Assembly (NCBI GenBank): GCA_963277665.1
Contig: OY728125.1
Coordinates: 1,719,648,889-1,719,712,888, forward strand
Source of the DNA: Viscum album
Taxonomy: Eukaryota; Streptophyta; Magnoliopsida; Santalales; Viscaceae
Reading direction: 5' to 3'
Length of the DNA: 64,000 bases
Numbering within the stretch: position 1 is the stretch's first letter; each line of letters starts with the position of its first letter. The notes below the pieces were generated by a model, which did no database searches, had not been told where the DNA came from, and saw nothing but the letters and a program-made list of their open reading frames with translations. Shown piece after piece: positions 13,606-27,139 of the stretch. The position numbers and the translations under genes were made by a program.

Positions 13606-13870
13606 GGTGTTGTAGCGTACTGTAGCAACGGCGAGCACTGTAGCGGCGGCAGGGCACTGTAGTGGCGGCAGAGTACTGTAGCGGTGGCGGGTACTGTGCA
13701 GTACTGTAGCAGTGCAGGTACTGTAGCAATACTATTCACAAAATGGGCTTCGGGCCAAAAAATGGGTCTACGGGCCATGTAATGGGATAAATTCCCACTG
13801 GGCCTTCGGGCTATGTAATGGGTCTCCCTCTACCCAGTTAAAAGAGGTATTTGCTTTCCTTTAATAATAA
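13606..13870 (+). mobile_element. ACTGTAG-family insertion with ~19-bp minisatellite
   Basis: Absent from unit B, where CTCTTAGACTCA (about 19,214) runs on into ordinary unit sequence. The first 130 bp are imperfect copies of a module of about 19 bp, (T/C)ACTGTAGCGGCGGCAGGG. They are followed by ACTATTCAC, GGGCTTCGGGCC, and GGGCCTTCGGGC with TATGTAATGGGTC. The order ACTGTAG repeats, ATTCAC, GGGCTC/GGGCTTC, GGGCCTTCGGG, GTAAGGGTT/GTAATGGGTC and TTAAAAGAGGT matches the minus strand of the 3,158-3,782 insertion, but without the tRNA-like head and the middle part. Confidence 0.6.
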
Positions 13871-15372
13871 ATGAGGCTTCGACCCCAACCTTTTAAAAAA
13901 TGGTGGTGCAAACCATGGAGAAAGATGATTCTATTTTATATATATTGATAATGTGAGAAGAAACACCCATGTGAATGTTTTATAAGGAAGGTAAGATCTT
14001 TTTGTTATGTGAGAGGACAAAATGAAAGTAATTACCAGGGTAAAATGAAATATTTGGTTAACGAAGTGGATTAGAATAATGGCCTCTTGTATTAAGGAAT
14101 TAGTTGAAGAAATATATTTAATGGTTTATGAATGACGTCGAATGATTAATGCTCTTATTTATTTTGATTCACAATTTATTTTATCAATTATTGGCAGTAT
14201 ATATAGGGATTGTACTACAGTAATTCTTCTTTAAGGATTTGGAAGAACATGATGAGTAGTACCAGTATCCAAGAGAAGTGATTCTTTTGCAAGATTATCT
14301 TTTGGAAAAAAACATAACCGAGGGAGGATAAACCTTGATATATTCTTGATTTTTAGAAAATTTTGATAAATATATGTTTATGAGATAGTATTGGATACCA
14401 AAAAATTGGTTAGTGATTTGATGTTTTATGTTGTCTTTGTCAGGTTTACAATATGTTTTAACATATGTACTATATCTAACAACCTCAGCTTTTATTTTTG
14501 GAAGAAATAATTTTTTCATAAGAATTTTTAGGTGATCATGGTATTTATTTATTTGATATGTAAAAAAGGAGATATAATATTTATAGGGAATCTAATGTTA
14601 ATATTTTTTTTTTAAATTTATATACCATTTTAGACTTTTAATTTGGACAGATGTATTTTGGATAATTACTTATTGAATAGATTAAGTTGAACATAGAAAA
14701 TTATTATTTGAAGTTATAAGTGTGAATTATAATATTTTATATCATGTGCTATATATTTTGGTTTCTATAAACATTTAATGGTTTAAGGAATGAATTATAG
14801 ATCTTATGAGTGACTAAAGTGCTTCTAGTGTAAACAAAAAATCATCTTGAACATCCATTTCCTGGCATAAAATCTGAAGTGAAAATAGATCAAATCGAAA
14901 CCAATGGATGAAATTATACTTATTATGTGTAAGGTAATGGAGTCATATTATTTTATAAAGTGTTTATATTGAATGTAAACTAATTTCTAAATACTATGAA
15001 GATGATTTGGGCGAAAAAATGTTATCTACTTACTTTTCTTTCAGAGAAATCCAATGGGTTTTAACTAGTCACAAATTTATGCTTCCTTATGGTTCAAATT
15101 CTAATGACCATGTTATTTATCACTCTCCATAAAAACATAATAGTTATATATCTCTTCCATTTCTAGGTTTTCACTTTTCACTAACTTTCTCATATTTGAA
15201 AGCCTGATTTTATGGTGACCTTTGTATTTCCCATTGCCTCTTATTTAGAGTATATTTTATTTACCTTATTTTTTATCTAGGTTTCCCATAAAGGAATTTT
15301 CAAGTATCAACAATTTCATTTTGAATTGAAATTTAAGATGGAACAAATGGAATTTATTTAAGTAAAAGGGAA

Positions 15373-18300
15373 TGTAACACCTCGATAATTCATCATATGT
15401 ATATGTTAAAATTAAATCTTCTTGGAATCTTATGTAGCATGACACACCCAACATAAATGTACAATGAATTATTATTATATCATAGTAGTTAAATTAAATG
15501 GAATGGATATTGTTTACCAAATTATTAAATTTATATATTATCAATTTAATATAATTTTAAGCATTTATCTTATGTGTTTAATATACATGAGATAAAAATA
15601 AACCTACTTTTAAGCAAAAAAAGCTATATTTTTCTAAATGTAGTTTTTTTCATTTTAATGGAGACCGCTTTTTAGAAATAAATATTTACAATGTTATAAA
15701 TTATATTTCAAAAAACTAAACATCATTTTTGAAATCATAATATAAAAATTTACTTTTGTTGAAATTTTTGTATCTTTCTAATATGATTTATTTTTTATGA
15801 ATAATTAAAAATACATCATTTTAATTAGAAACATGATTTTCACCCAAAAAAATTACGATGTTAAGTTATATTTTAAATTGTTTATAATGTAAAATTATAT
15901 CAATTATATATAAATTATTTCAATTAACATTATTTTATTTTATTAATATATAATTTTGATATAAAAAATTTTCAGCTTTTATCATGTTTTCACTTTAAAA
16001 ACAAGTTTTCTCACCCCATCCATGAAATTAATTTTAATTTAATTTTAGATAATTATATTTTTTTTATTTTTAAAAATGGACTATATATATGGAATCATAA
16101 GCTCCAAATTATTTAAATAAATCCATTTTATATTTGGTCAATACTAATAGTATCTTTAGTAATTTTAATTATCACTATTTTGGGTAAATCGGGAAATTGT
16201 GGGTAAAAGTAATATAATAAATTTTAGAAAATCACCATAAAACTTGTACTAATTTAATTAGATTAGTTATTTTCAACCAAAAGCATCCTCATACTAATAT
16301 TATGATCTTTTGGGGACACCTGGATGACTTTAATCCCTTTATTGTATTTTATTTTAATAAAATGTTAGAGATATCATACTTATGTTTTTAATCGGTTTAA
16401 TATTATAATATTGGGTTACTAAGGAGATATATTCATATATACTGATTTTTTAAAATATAAAATCGATATAATCACTATATAAATAAATTTTTAATTTTAT
16501 GGAATAGATGATTACCTTAAAGGCATGCACAATGATTATTTAGTAATTATTTAATTAATGGAAATATGAATCAAATTATATAAAAAATAGTAATATATAT
16601 ATATAATTTGAGACACTTAATATCATCAATGAATTTTATAGATTAATTTTAAATTTTTGAGATATATTAAAATAGTTTTTTGGAAGATATATTTTATCAT
16701 TTATATTTTTAAATTTAAAAGTAGTGAATATTACCAAAATATATAATAATGATATTCTAAAATAAATAATACATTATTAAATGAAAAAAAAATCGTAAAA
16801 GTATTAAATTTAGAAAAATTATTGTTATAAGGTTTAAAATGTTATAAATAATCCATTTATGAGTTTTATTAAATTTATAGTAACTATATTAACCCTGAAT
16901 GAGTAAAAATCCATGTTGTCAAGGTACGTTTCAAAGGGGTAAAATAAAGTTTAAAAAAATAAAAGGGTATAAAAATAACCTAATTTTGCCAAAAATTTAT
17001 TGGATAACATGTATTCGACCATTTTAACATTGAGATCTAATTTTAGTTGTTTAATGGACACTTTTCCATGAAAATTAAATATTTATTTTTTAAATCAAAT
17101 ATAGTTATAAAATATCAATCTAATTATATTTAAAATAATATGTGAATCAAAAAAGGGAAACAATAAATATATGGATGAGACTCAATGTATATTTTAATAA
17201 AAAAAAATTAATTATATAATTTTAATTTTAATTTTTATATATTGTAAAATTACCTTAAATTGTTCTTCAATGATAAAATTATTTATTTAAATAGCATAAA
17301 AATGAAATAATGGATTTTAAAAATATTACTTTTTATATATTTTGGATTGGTTGATATATCTGACAAGTTTCCTAGATCAATATGATATATTAGAGATGTC
17401 TGAAAGTATTATATTTAAATTATCACTTTCTCATTATCAATTTGAAGACTATTGAAATAAATAGTATCATATTTGATAATAATGATATTTTATTGGATTG
17501 ATATTTTTTAAATTATTTAAATATAATACAAAAAATACAAAAATACAAAATTGGATAATATATGGTTCAACATGTCTTACCTTATTCATATATAGGCGAT
17601 TTTTTGTATTTAGATCCAGAATTCCCTAATTATGTTATAATATTTCGATGTTTTTCAAAAGTTCCTCTCACCTAAATTATATATTTGCATCTCCTCCATC
17701 ACTTACTCAAAAAAATTTGATCCATATAGATCATCCAATGCCTTCCCATTTATCTTCTTTGAATCCATAGATATGTCCTAGTTGTTCTGGTCCTTGCAAA
17801 AGTGCTACCCTAGATCACTTAAGAAGAGATTAAAGGATTTCTGCTGAAGAAGTTGATTTTAAAGCATGTTCAACTTATATAAGGTGCAAGGTAAGGGTTT
17901 TTATCATCTCACTTTTATTTCTATGAGATATTAATTATTCAATAATTATATATATTGTGTTTTTTACTATACATTTGATATATCAAATCAAGAATCTCTT
18001 TATCTTCATGGTATTCAATTTTTTGTTTGTTAATTATTTAATTTTTTTAGACTATAATTCAAATATTTCAAAGTGGTATTGGATACATTAGTATAAAAAA
18101 ATATTTTTAATCAATTATTTCATTTGTGGGGAATGATTTAGACTTCCAATACATGTTTTTGATACTGGTTAATGAAATCCCCTTGAGGCATCGATGAGAC
18201 TCGTGTGACAAACTATTTGGTGAATAAGCCATCACGTTTATTTCCAAGAAGAATCATACGATTTTATACTGACATAATTAAATTGACATGATAATATGTC

Positions 18301-20734
18301 TTGATAGTAAAGTGGTTCATGTTCCAAATACATGATTTCCAATTATTAATCATTTCATTAATTTATCATTTAGTAATAGTTATCTTGGGCATTTTCCCTA
18401 TGAAAAATCTATTGATGCATTTCACTGTGGGTTTATTGATTAAATTCTTGTTTGTTTTGTTATGTACCAATCCATGTTTGTTGTTCTCATTAATTTATGA
18501 TAATTTATATTACACATAAACACTTTCTAATAATTGGATCTCACCCTTATTTTGGTTTCCTTTTCCTAGGTAATGAATTAGAGATCATTGAAATATATTT
18601 AAAATATTCTGAGAATTAATTCTTTTTACGTATTCTATTTTACTTCCTATTACCATTGTGAAAAATAGAAAATATGTATGTATCTAGTTTTCCAAGACTA
18701 GTAATATATTCGGTCCTTGAGGGTGTATTCTCTTTTAATCATTATCATTTAATGTAGTAAGGAACTGGATCTAGGTCACTGGGGTTGGGTAGTTATATTA
18801 GGAACCAAAGGAAGCTTATTTGAAACCTTGTGAACTAGATTTAGGAAAACATAGTCTAGGGAACATAACCCTATGACTGAATTTTGAAGATAAGTTTAAT
18901 TATAGGATAACATCCAATTTAATTAGAAATGACCATGGAAATCATATGTTAAACCTATGGAATATAGATTTAGTGGAATCTTTCATGATTTAGGAAATCT
19001 ATAAATGACTCTTCACTATGATTAGTATTGGTCACATAGTGCATTTTGGTTTTAGTCAATGGATAGAACTGGAAGGAACTAGGTTAATGGAAATTGTGAT
19101 AGACAATGTGTTGATGAGAAATAAAATGATACATTATCTGGAGTAAAGAATAATTGGATTATTATTTATTAGTTATCATGATATATGACTAAGAACATTC
19201 ACCTCAATCAACTCTTAGACTCACCAAATAAAATAAGGACACAATTCATTAAAATATGGGATGGTGGAAACTCTTGAGGAAAGATGATTCAATTTTCAAT
19301 ATATTGAGAATGTGATAAGAAACAACCAAGTGAATTTATTATAGTAGTGGGAAGAAGTTTTGGGTATGTAAGAGAAGGAAAAAAATTAAGTAATTACAAA
19401 GGAAAAATGGAAATTTTGGTCAAAATATTGGATGAGAATAATGGCCTCATGTATTAAGGAATAAGATGATAAAGCATTTTTAATGGATTAATAATGTATT
19501 GGAATGCTTAGAGTTCATGTGTATTTGGTTAAAAGAATTATTTTATCAATTATTCTATATAAATATAAGTATTTTACTATAGTATTTATTTTATTTATTT
19601 GGAAGCACATGATGAGTAGTACTGGTAATGAAGAGAAGGGATTCTATTGCACATAATCTTTTAAAAAAAATTATTATGGGAACATAAACATGATAAATTC
19701 TTCATGTTGAGTAAATAATTATAATGAGTTTTTTAAAGGATACTATTAGATACTAATAAATTTTATAGTGACTTGATGTGTTATTCTATATTTTTTGGGT
19801 TTACCACATGTTTGGATTTGATGAATATATTCAACAACCCGAGATTTTATTTTTGGAAGAATACATTTTTCATTAATTTTTTTAGATTATCGGGTATTTA
19901 TATATTTGATATTTGAATATAATTTCTACATTATGTGGTTTTGAGAATTTAATGGTAAGATTTATGTTTGAAATTTAGATACATTTTTGGACTGTGAATT
20001 TCGATAAATTTGTTTTCAATAACTGCATATAGAAAAGATTAAGTTGAACATTGGATATTTTTGTCTGAGGATATAACTATGATTTATTATATTGCATATC
20101 ATGTGATAAACATTTTTGTTTCAGTAAACCTTTAAATAAAAAATGATTAACTTTTGGATAATAATATTCATTATTGTTCCTCAGGAATAAACAAAAAATT
20201 CATCTTTAACATCCATTTCCTGGCATCAAATAAAAAGTGAAAATAGATCGAATCACAATGAAACGACGAGATAATGATTATGAGATGGAAAATAATCAAG
20301 TAAGTTTATTTTAAAATGTAATTTTTTTTAATATTAAAGGGAAACCTCAACTCTAGGAAAATGATTTCTGATAAAAAAAACATTACATGTTTACTTCTTG
20401 TTCTGGGAAATCAATATTCTTTTAACCAATAAAAAATTAATAGTTTTTTTATTCTTAACTTTCTAGTGACTATGTTCTCTATAAATACAGATCAGAAATT
20501 TATAGATATATCTTTATTCCATTTCCATGTATTCAATTTATACTAACGTTCTCAAATTTTAACACAAAATATTTGGATGACCTTCATTTTTTCATTTTCC
20601 TTTTATTAAGAATATATTTTATTAACCCTATTTTCGATGTGGGTTTCCCACAAAGATTTTTTCAGTTATAAACCATTAATTTTGGAAGTGTGATTTCAAA
20701 TTGTTAGGATAAAATTTATTGATATATGGGATAA
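15373..20734 (+). repeat. Repeat unit copy B (type II)
   Basis: Starts TGTAACACCTCG right after the purine tract AGTAAAAGGGAA. It carries the CACACCCAAC motif about 80 bp in, a decayed TATA region near 17,675 and a well-kept AAGGTAAGGGTTTTT at 17,888-17,902. The remainder of the A order follows ('GAATGATTTAGAC' 18,131; 'AAGGAACTGGATCTAGG' 18,760; 'CACATGATGAGTAGTAC' 19,606; 'ATCCATTTCCTGGCAT' 20,210). Length is 5.36 kb and no insertion was noticed. This makes it the best reference copy for the family. There are no coding frames above 72 codons. Confidence 0.7.
17888..17903 (+). promoter_or_regulatory. Conserved splice-donor-like block, unit B
   Basis: AAGGTAAGGGTTTTT with the GT at 17,891, identical to the core in A and C although the surrounding sequence has diverged considerably. 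Confidence 0.5.
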
Positions 20735-23032
20735 TGTAACACCCCCATGTTTCGTGGCTTTTGTCTCTTTAAATTTAATCATGGCGAAAGCTTACGTTGC
20801 ACACAACACCCCACTTAAACAAACAATGTAATATTATTATAATATAGCTGAAACATTTGAGGGAATGAATAATATTAAACACATTATAAAATTTTTATAT
20901 TATATGTTCTATCGAATTTTTAATATTCATATTATATATCTTCTAGACATGATATAACTATAAGTCCACTCTTACGCATAAAATTCTATATTTTTCTAAT
21001 GGCAGTATTTCTAAAATTTAACAAAACGATATTTTAAACCTAAATTTTCACACATTTATAAATTATATTTTACAAAATAAACATTATTTTTGTGTTTTTT
21101 TATCAAAATTTAATTTTTTTCTAACTTTTTTTATTTTTCAGATATGTTTTATTTTTTGATGAATAGTAAAACAATATTGAATTTTAATTTAAAATTGAAC
21201 TTTCCTCTAAATAATTGATGATGTAAAATTATATTTTAAATTAGTTTTAAGGTAAAATTTGATCAATAATATATCTAATAATTAAATTAGATCAATTGAA
21301 TCTATTTTATATTGAATTTGGATATAAAAACATTTCAAACATTTACACGTTATCACTATAAAAACTCATTTTCCCACCACATCTAAGAGATTAATTTTAA
21401 ATTAATTTTCTCCAATTATGTGTTTGTAATTTTAAAAATGGATTCCATATTTTTTATCATAAGTTAAAATTGAGTAAATCGGCACCTTCTATTTTTAGTC
21501 AATACGAATTTAAACATTAATACTTTTAATTACTGCGATTAAGGGTAAATCAAGTAATTAAGGGAGAAAATATTATCATAAATGTTAGAAAATTACCCAA
21601 AAATTGGTCATAATTTTATTGGATGAGTGATTATAGACCAAATTTATCCTTGAGATTATTTTATAAAAAAATTTATCCCCTTGGATGTATTTAATACCAT
21701 TATAGTATTTTATGTTAAAGATAAGTTAATGATGTCAGAATTTTTTGACTAGATTAATATTTTAATACAGGGATACATAATCGATATATTTAAATATTAA
21801 TAGTATTTTAAAATTAAAATTTTTTATATTCATCATTTTCATTTAATTTTAGTTTTAGTGGAAAAATAATTTCCATAAAGGCTTGCACAAAGATGATGTT
21901 GTAATTGTTGTGTTCATGGAAATATCAAAAAAATATTAGTAAAACTATTAAAATAAATATAATTTGAGATAATTAATGGCATATATTAATTTCATATATT
22001 ACCTTTACTTTTTAAGGATGTATTAAAATATTTGGTTTGAATATAAATATTTTATATAATTTTTAAAAATTCAATGTGATGAATAATGTCAAAATAAACA
22101 ATAATGATATTTTAAAATAAATATTTTTTTATTAAATGTTATGAAATTCCTAAAAATATTAAATTCAACTCAGTTTTTTAGAAGTTTAATAATTTCATAA
22201 ATGATCCATTTCTGTGTTTTTTCTTTTTATATAACTATATTTACTTGTGTAGTGTAAAAATCTAAGTTGTTGTAAGAGTCAAAAGGGATAAGTAAGGGTT
22301 ATAACCAAAGATTTGGGTATAACCATGAGTTAAATTTGTCCAATAATTATTAGATGAATACGATTCCACCCTTATCACTTTAAGATATTATTTTAGTTTT
22401 TTAATGGAAAATTATCCTGGAAAATTACTTATATATTATTTAAATCAATGATTGTTAAAAACTGTCACTTTGTTTGTATTCAATATCATTTATGCGTCCA
22501 CAATGGTAAATAATCCAGATATGAAGGAACCTAAATATCTATTTTGATATTAATGAAATTTTTTGAATTATACAAATTTATTTTGAATTTTCATAAACTA
22601 TATAATTAACTTAAATGCATTATCAATGCTAAAACATTATTTATTTAATTAACTGACAAATAAAATAATTTATTTTTAAATTATTAATTTTGTTATATTT
22701 TAAATGTGATGATATGTATAATTTTTTTTCAATATATTGGATGTATTATTGATTTTTGATATCATTATATTCAAATTCTAAATTTTTCATAATGTATTTG
22801 AAGTCATATTAAATGAATAATATCAAATTTAAAAATAATAAAATTTTATTGAAATAATAAGTTATTGAATTATATATTATTCATAAAAATAATAAATTAT
22901 ACAAAAGGGGTAATATATGGTCTAAAATTTATTATTATATTCATTTTAGTCCATTTTTATATCTTTTGAGATAGAATATTATTGTTATATTTTAATATTT
23001 TGAGGTATTTTGAAAGATCCCCTCACCACAAT

Positions 23033-23040
23033 TATAAAAG
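23033..23040 (+). promoter_or_regulatory. TATA box of unit C
   Basis: TATAAAAG followed by GGAACCTCCTGCCTCAC, in register with the boxes of units A and D. Confidence 0.5.
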
Positions 23041-23241
23041 GGAACCTCCTGCCTCACTTCCTCATAGCAATTTGAGCCATATTGTTTGACAAAACCATAC
23101 CCATTCCACTTATAAATATCCTTATTTATGTTCTAGAGGTTTTTTTCCATCCAAAAGACCTACATTATATCACTTAAGAATAGATTAAAGAAATTTCATC
23201 GATGAAGATGAAGTAAAAAAACATTTAACTAAAGGAAAGTG

Positions 23242-23258
23242 AAAGGTAAGGGTTTTTA
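23242..23258 (+). promoter_or_regulatory. Conserved splice-donor-like block, unit C
   Basis: AAAGGTAAGGGTTTTT, with the GT at 23,246 and 213 bp after the TATA box, as in unit A. Confidence 0.5.
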
Positions 23259-24020
23259 TTGTCTCAATTTTATTTTTGTGAGATATAAATTTTTTAACAC
23301 ATATTTATTATTTTTGTTTAATTACCATTTTTAAAATCTTATAATGAATCTCTTTATCTTCATGGTATTCAAGGTTTCATTTGAGAATTATTTATTTTTA
23401 TGGGTCTTATGATTCCAATATTTTAATGTTTTATGTGACACAATGATTTAAAATAATATTTAAATTGATTATTAGATATATTAGGAATGATTTGGAAATG
23501 AATGAAATAGTTTAGGCACTAGTTAATGAAAACCCCTCGATGCATCATCATGTCTCTTGAGACAAACCAGTTTGTGAAAAATCTTTCACACTTTTTTGTA
23601 AGACGAATCACATATGTTTTTACCCAGAGATATAAATTGTATTGAGAATAGGTATTTTTGGTATATTGATTCATATTCAAGAAAATAAATATATTAATTA
23701 AGAATTTCCTTCATTCATAATTCAATTTTTATTGTCTATGATGTTTTCACTATGACCAAATCTATAGAGGAATTTGATTCTAGGTTTATTGTTTAAATTG
23801 AATATATATTCCATATTCTACAATGCGATGTTAATTATGCTCATTTATTCATTATAGTTTCAAATATAAGTAACCCATTACTAAAAAATTGATCTCATAC
23901 TTATTTTTTTTCCTTTTCCGAGGTTACGAGAATGAGATATTTGAAATAGTTTTCATGATTTTTTAGCATTTACATTTTTTATGTATTATGCCTTATTTTT
24001 TATTCCTAATGTAAAAAAGG

Positions 24021-24041
24021 GATATATATATATATATATAT
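24021..24041. repeat. (TA)n microsatellite
   Basis: Ten uninterrupted TA dinucleotides inside unit C. A comparable (AT)n run lies at 28,682-28,700 in unit D. Confidence 0.9.
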
Positions 24042-26791
24042 GTATTTATTATTTGAATACTAGAAAACTATTTGGTCCATTAGGATATGTTTATGGTGAT
24101 CATGATGATGTAATAAATTAAGGCACCAGCTCAGTGTTACTGGGATTAGGGTAATAAATTTGTTGTTAATAAACTTATTTCAAGGTAATTGTTAAGTTGA
24201 TCCAGGAAGAATAGGAGATGAAATAATTTGAATATTTGGGATTAAATTTTGGTCAAACATATCTTAGAGTATACTTATGTATATCTACTTATGGAATGTA
24301 TTGATTTAATCTTTGGGTGTAATTGTTGAGGTTTTAGAGATTATCATATAATTTTTTTACATTGGATAAGCTATGTTAATTATTTTATTTGATAAAATAA
24401 TTTAATAATTTTGGTTTTGGTTAATATTTAAAAATATAATGAAACTATTGTAATTTATTAATGGATCTTATGATATATTAAAAGTTAATTTTACTACTTC
24501 ATGAATAAAAACATTATCAAGGATATTCATTACTTAGAGTATAAAATGAAGTGTAATTTAATCAAACAACAATAAATGGATGAAAATTTAATTATGAAAA
24601 GGGAAAAAATATTTCAAGTAAATTTTATTAGGTTCTTTATATTGAAAATAAAATAATCCCTCGTTTTTTGGAATAATATTTCATTATAAAAATTTTATCC
24701 TTTTAGCATAAATTATTAATCATTATATAGTCTTTCAACCAATCATATATTTGTGGTTTTTTGGACCTTAACATTCTCATTACCATGTCCTCTTTAACTC
24801 TATAATATTACTTAAATTCTATTATTCTTATTTATTTCCATATCTTACCTTCCAACCAATGTTTTACTTATCCGGGAACCTGGTTATGGGTTATTTGAGG
24901 TAACATCCATATTTCCCACATTCCCCTTTAAACGGATGTTTTAGTAACACTTTGTTAGATATCTATTTCAAATATTAAATCATTTATGATAAAGATAAAA
25001 TTATTATGGTGTAATATATTAAATGGAGGATGAATGTAACACCCGAGTATTTTAAAATATCATTATTTTTTATAATGTATAAAACACACAATGCCAACAT
25101 TAAATAAAACATGACATATTATTCAAATATTATTATTTTAATGTGAATGAGATATTCAATTGGTGTGTATTAATATGTATAAAAAAATATTAAATATATT
25201 TATAATGGAACTACTTGACACAAATTTTTTGATTTTCTATTTGGAAATAAGAACTCAATTTTTAGTGAAGTCATTTTCAGCTCCAAAATTTCATTTTCAT
25301 TAAAAATTTGTTTTAATAATTTTTGTGTGTGGACATTATAATTAATATATATCACATTTATAAATGTTATTTTATAAAATTAATATATGTTTGGAAAATA
25401 TATTATCAAAATCATATTTGTGAGAAATTTTGATATTTTTTTCAATTGATTAATTTTTCAATGAATTGTAAAAAATACCAATTTTTCAAATAAAATCTTT
25501 TATTTATATTAAATAGAATAATTTAATAGTCCCATTATATTTAAAAATATATATTAAAGTAATAAAAGATCCATTTAATTTATAATTATTAAATTTATTG
25601 CATTGGAATCATATAAGTTGTCATGCTTTTGAAATAAGTTAATGGTTATTTTTAAAAACAAACATTTATAAAAAAAAATTCATTATGTTTATAGTTATAT
25701 ATTAAAAATTATTTCTCCCCAATATTCTGATTGAATGTAGTGAAATTTTTATTATATTTCAAAATAAGAAGTTGATATTTGATAAATATTTTTCTTTTAT
25801 ATCCTATCATTATGAATAAAAATCATGGTTAATATTCATCACTATGGCTTAGGTAAAATGGGTGAAACATGGTTATGATGATGGGATAAGGATTGAATGA
25901 TTTTATAATACATTATTTTATCATATTGGACGACTAGTGTTCAGAAATTTTTATCCATGTCTTGAATATATGGTCATTTGGTGACATATATCTTGGATTA
26001 TGACATTTCAATTAATTTAATAAAATAATAAATAAATAATTTTACTATTGAATTTAATTTCTCTAGGTTTTTTACAAAAAGATAAAAGGAGACAAGTTAA
26101 ATAAAAATAATATAATTTAAAGGTAAATTAGTTTTTTTATAGTAATTAATATATAATTTTTTTTAATTTAATAATTATCTTAATTTTTGTTTCAACACCG
26201 AGAAAATATTTTTTTCATTTAATATTAAAATAAAATAAATGCTATTAAAAATGTTAAGAGTAAAATAATTGAGGAAAATAATTTTGGTACACTATTTTTA
26301 TGAATTAATATGAAATATCATATATGTGTTGATTTTTAATTTTTTAATTCCACTACTGTCAAACTATTTTAAATTCAAATTATTTTAATAGTTTTTAAAA
26401 TGAGATTAATATTATTTTATGATAATCATATTTTAATAAAAAATTTAAAAAACATAAAAAACATGAAATAGGACAGCTAGGATGATATAGGGTCTAAAAT
26501 TTCATCCCTGCGACATTTATGAGTCAATTTATACCCTATATGTAAACTTATAACCCATTAATATTAAACATTTCATTACCACAGTTAAGAATAAAATTAG
26601 TTAACCAAGGTTTTCATCAAAAAGTAAGGTCTACAATTATATAAAATCCCATATAAATTTCTATAGATGATGGTTTTGAACTATATAGTATTTTAATGTT
26701 AATTTGTAGACATTTAGAGTCAATTTTCTTGAGATTGACTTATTTTAATTTTAATCATTTCTGGAAATCCAAGAGTTCCCTTCACCTCACT

Positions 26792-26800
26792 TATAAAAGT
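26792..26800 (+). promoter_or_regulatory. TATA box of unit D
   Basis: TATAAAAGT after TTCACCTCAC, aligned with CCTCACTTAAAAGAGG in copy 0 (about 3,828), where the box has decayed. Confidence 0.45.
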
Positions 26801-27139
26801 GAATCCTTTACCATTTTCATAACACCATATTGATCTATCTACCTAAAAAAAACCTCCACATTATGCTTCAAAACATCTTTATCCAATTTATATATTTTCT
26901 TGTATTACAAAAATAAAAAAACTATTTCCCTTTAGTGGAGATCTAAAGGATGTCTATTGAAGAAGAGGTAATTATCTAACCAACACTTTCAAATTTCATT
27001 CATCAAAAAAGTACTATAAAACCATTTTACACATCATAAAATAATAAATATAGTACCATAAATATATTGAGATGTGGTTATTATTATTATAAAACCATTT
27101 TCTATCTCTTTTTCATCTAATGAAAACTAAAAAACATAA

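Larger units (their letters stand above)
9731..15372 (+). repeat. Repeat unit copy A (type II)
   Basis: Aligned in order with B and C: CACACAACACACAAC at about 9,818, the TCTAGACATAATA block at 9,956, a promoter at 12,052, a splice-donor-like block at 12,265, 'GGAATGATT..' at 12,510, 'AAGGCACTTGATCTGG' at 13,140, 'ACATGATGAGTAGTAC' at 14,247 and 'ATCCATTTCCTGGCAT' at 14,852. It ends in AGTAAAAGGGAA directly before the TG of unit B. It contains no open frame above about 95 codons and is interrupted at about 13,606-13,870. The left edge is placed only to within about 100 bp because the TGTAACACC start is not preserved. My interpretation is one LTR (about 9.73-12.68 kb) plus a non-coding internal region (12.68-15.37 kb). 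Confidence 0.65.
20735..25034 (+). repeat. Repeat unit copy C (type II, about 1 kb internal deletion)
   Basis: Starts TGTAACACCCCC after GATATATGGGATAA, with GCACACAACACCCC 70-80 bp in. The TATA box is at 23,033 and the donor-like block at 23,243. The distance from the shared 'AAGGCACCAGCTC' landmark (24,121) to the next unit start is 0.91 kb, against 1.95-1.97 kb in A (insertion removed) and B, so roughly 1 kb is missing after about 24,180. No coding frame is visible. Confidence 0.65.
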
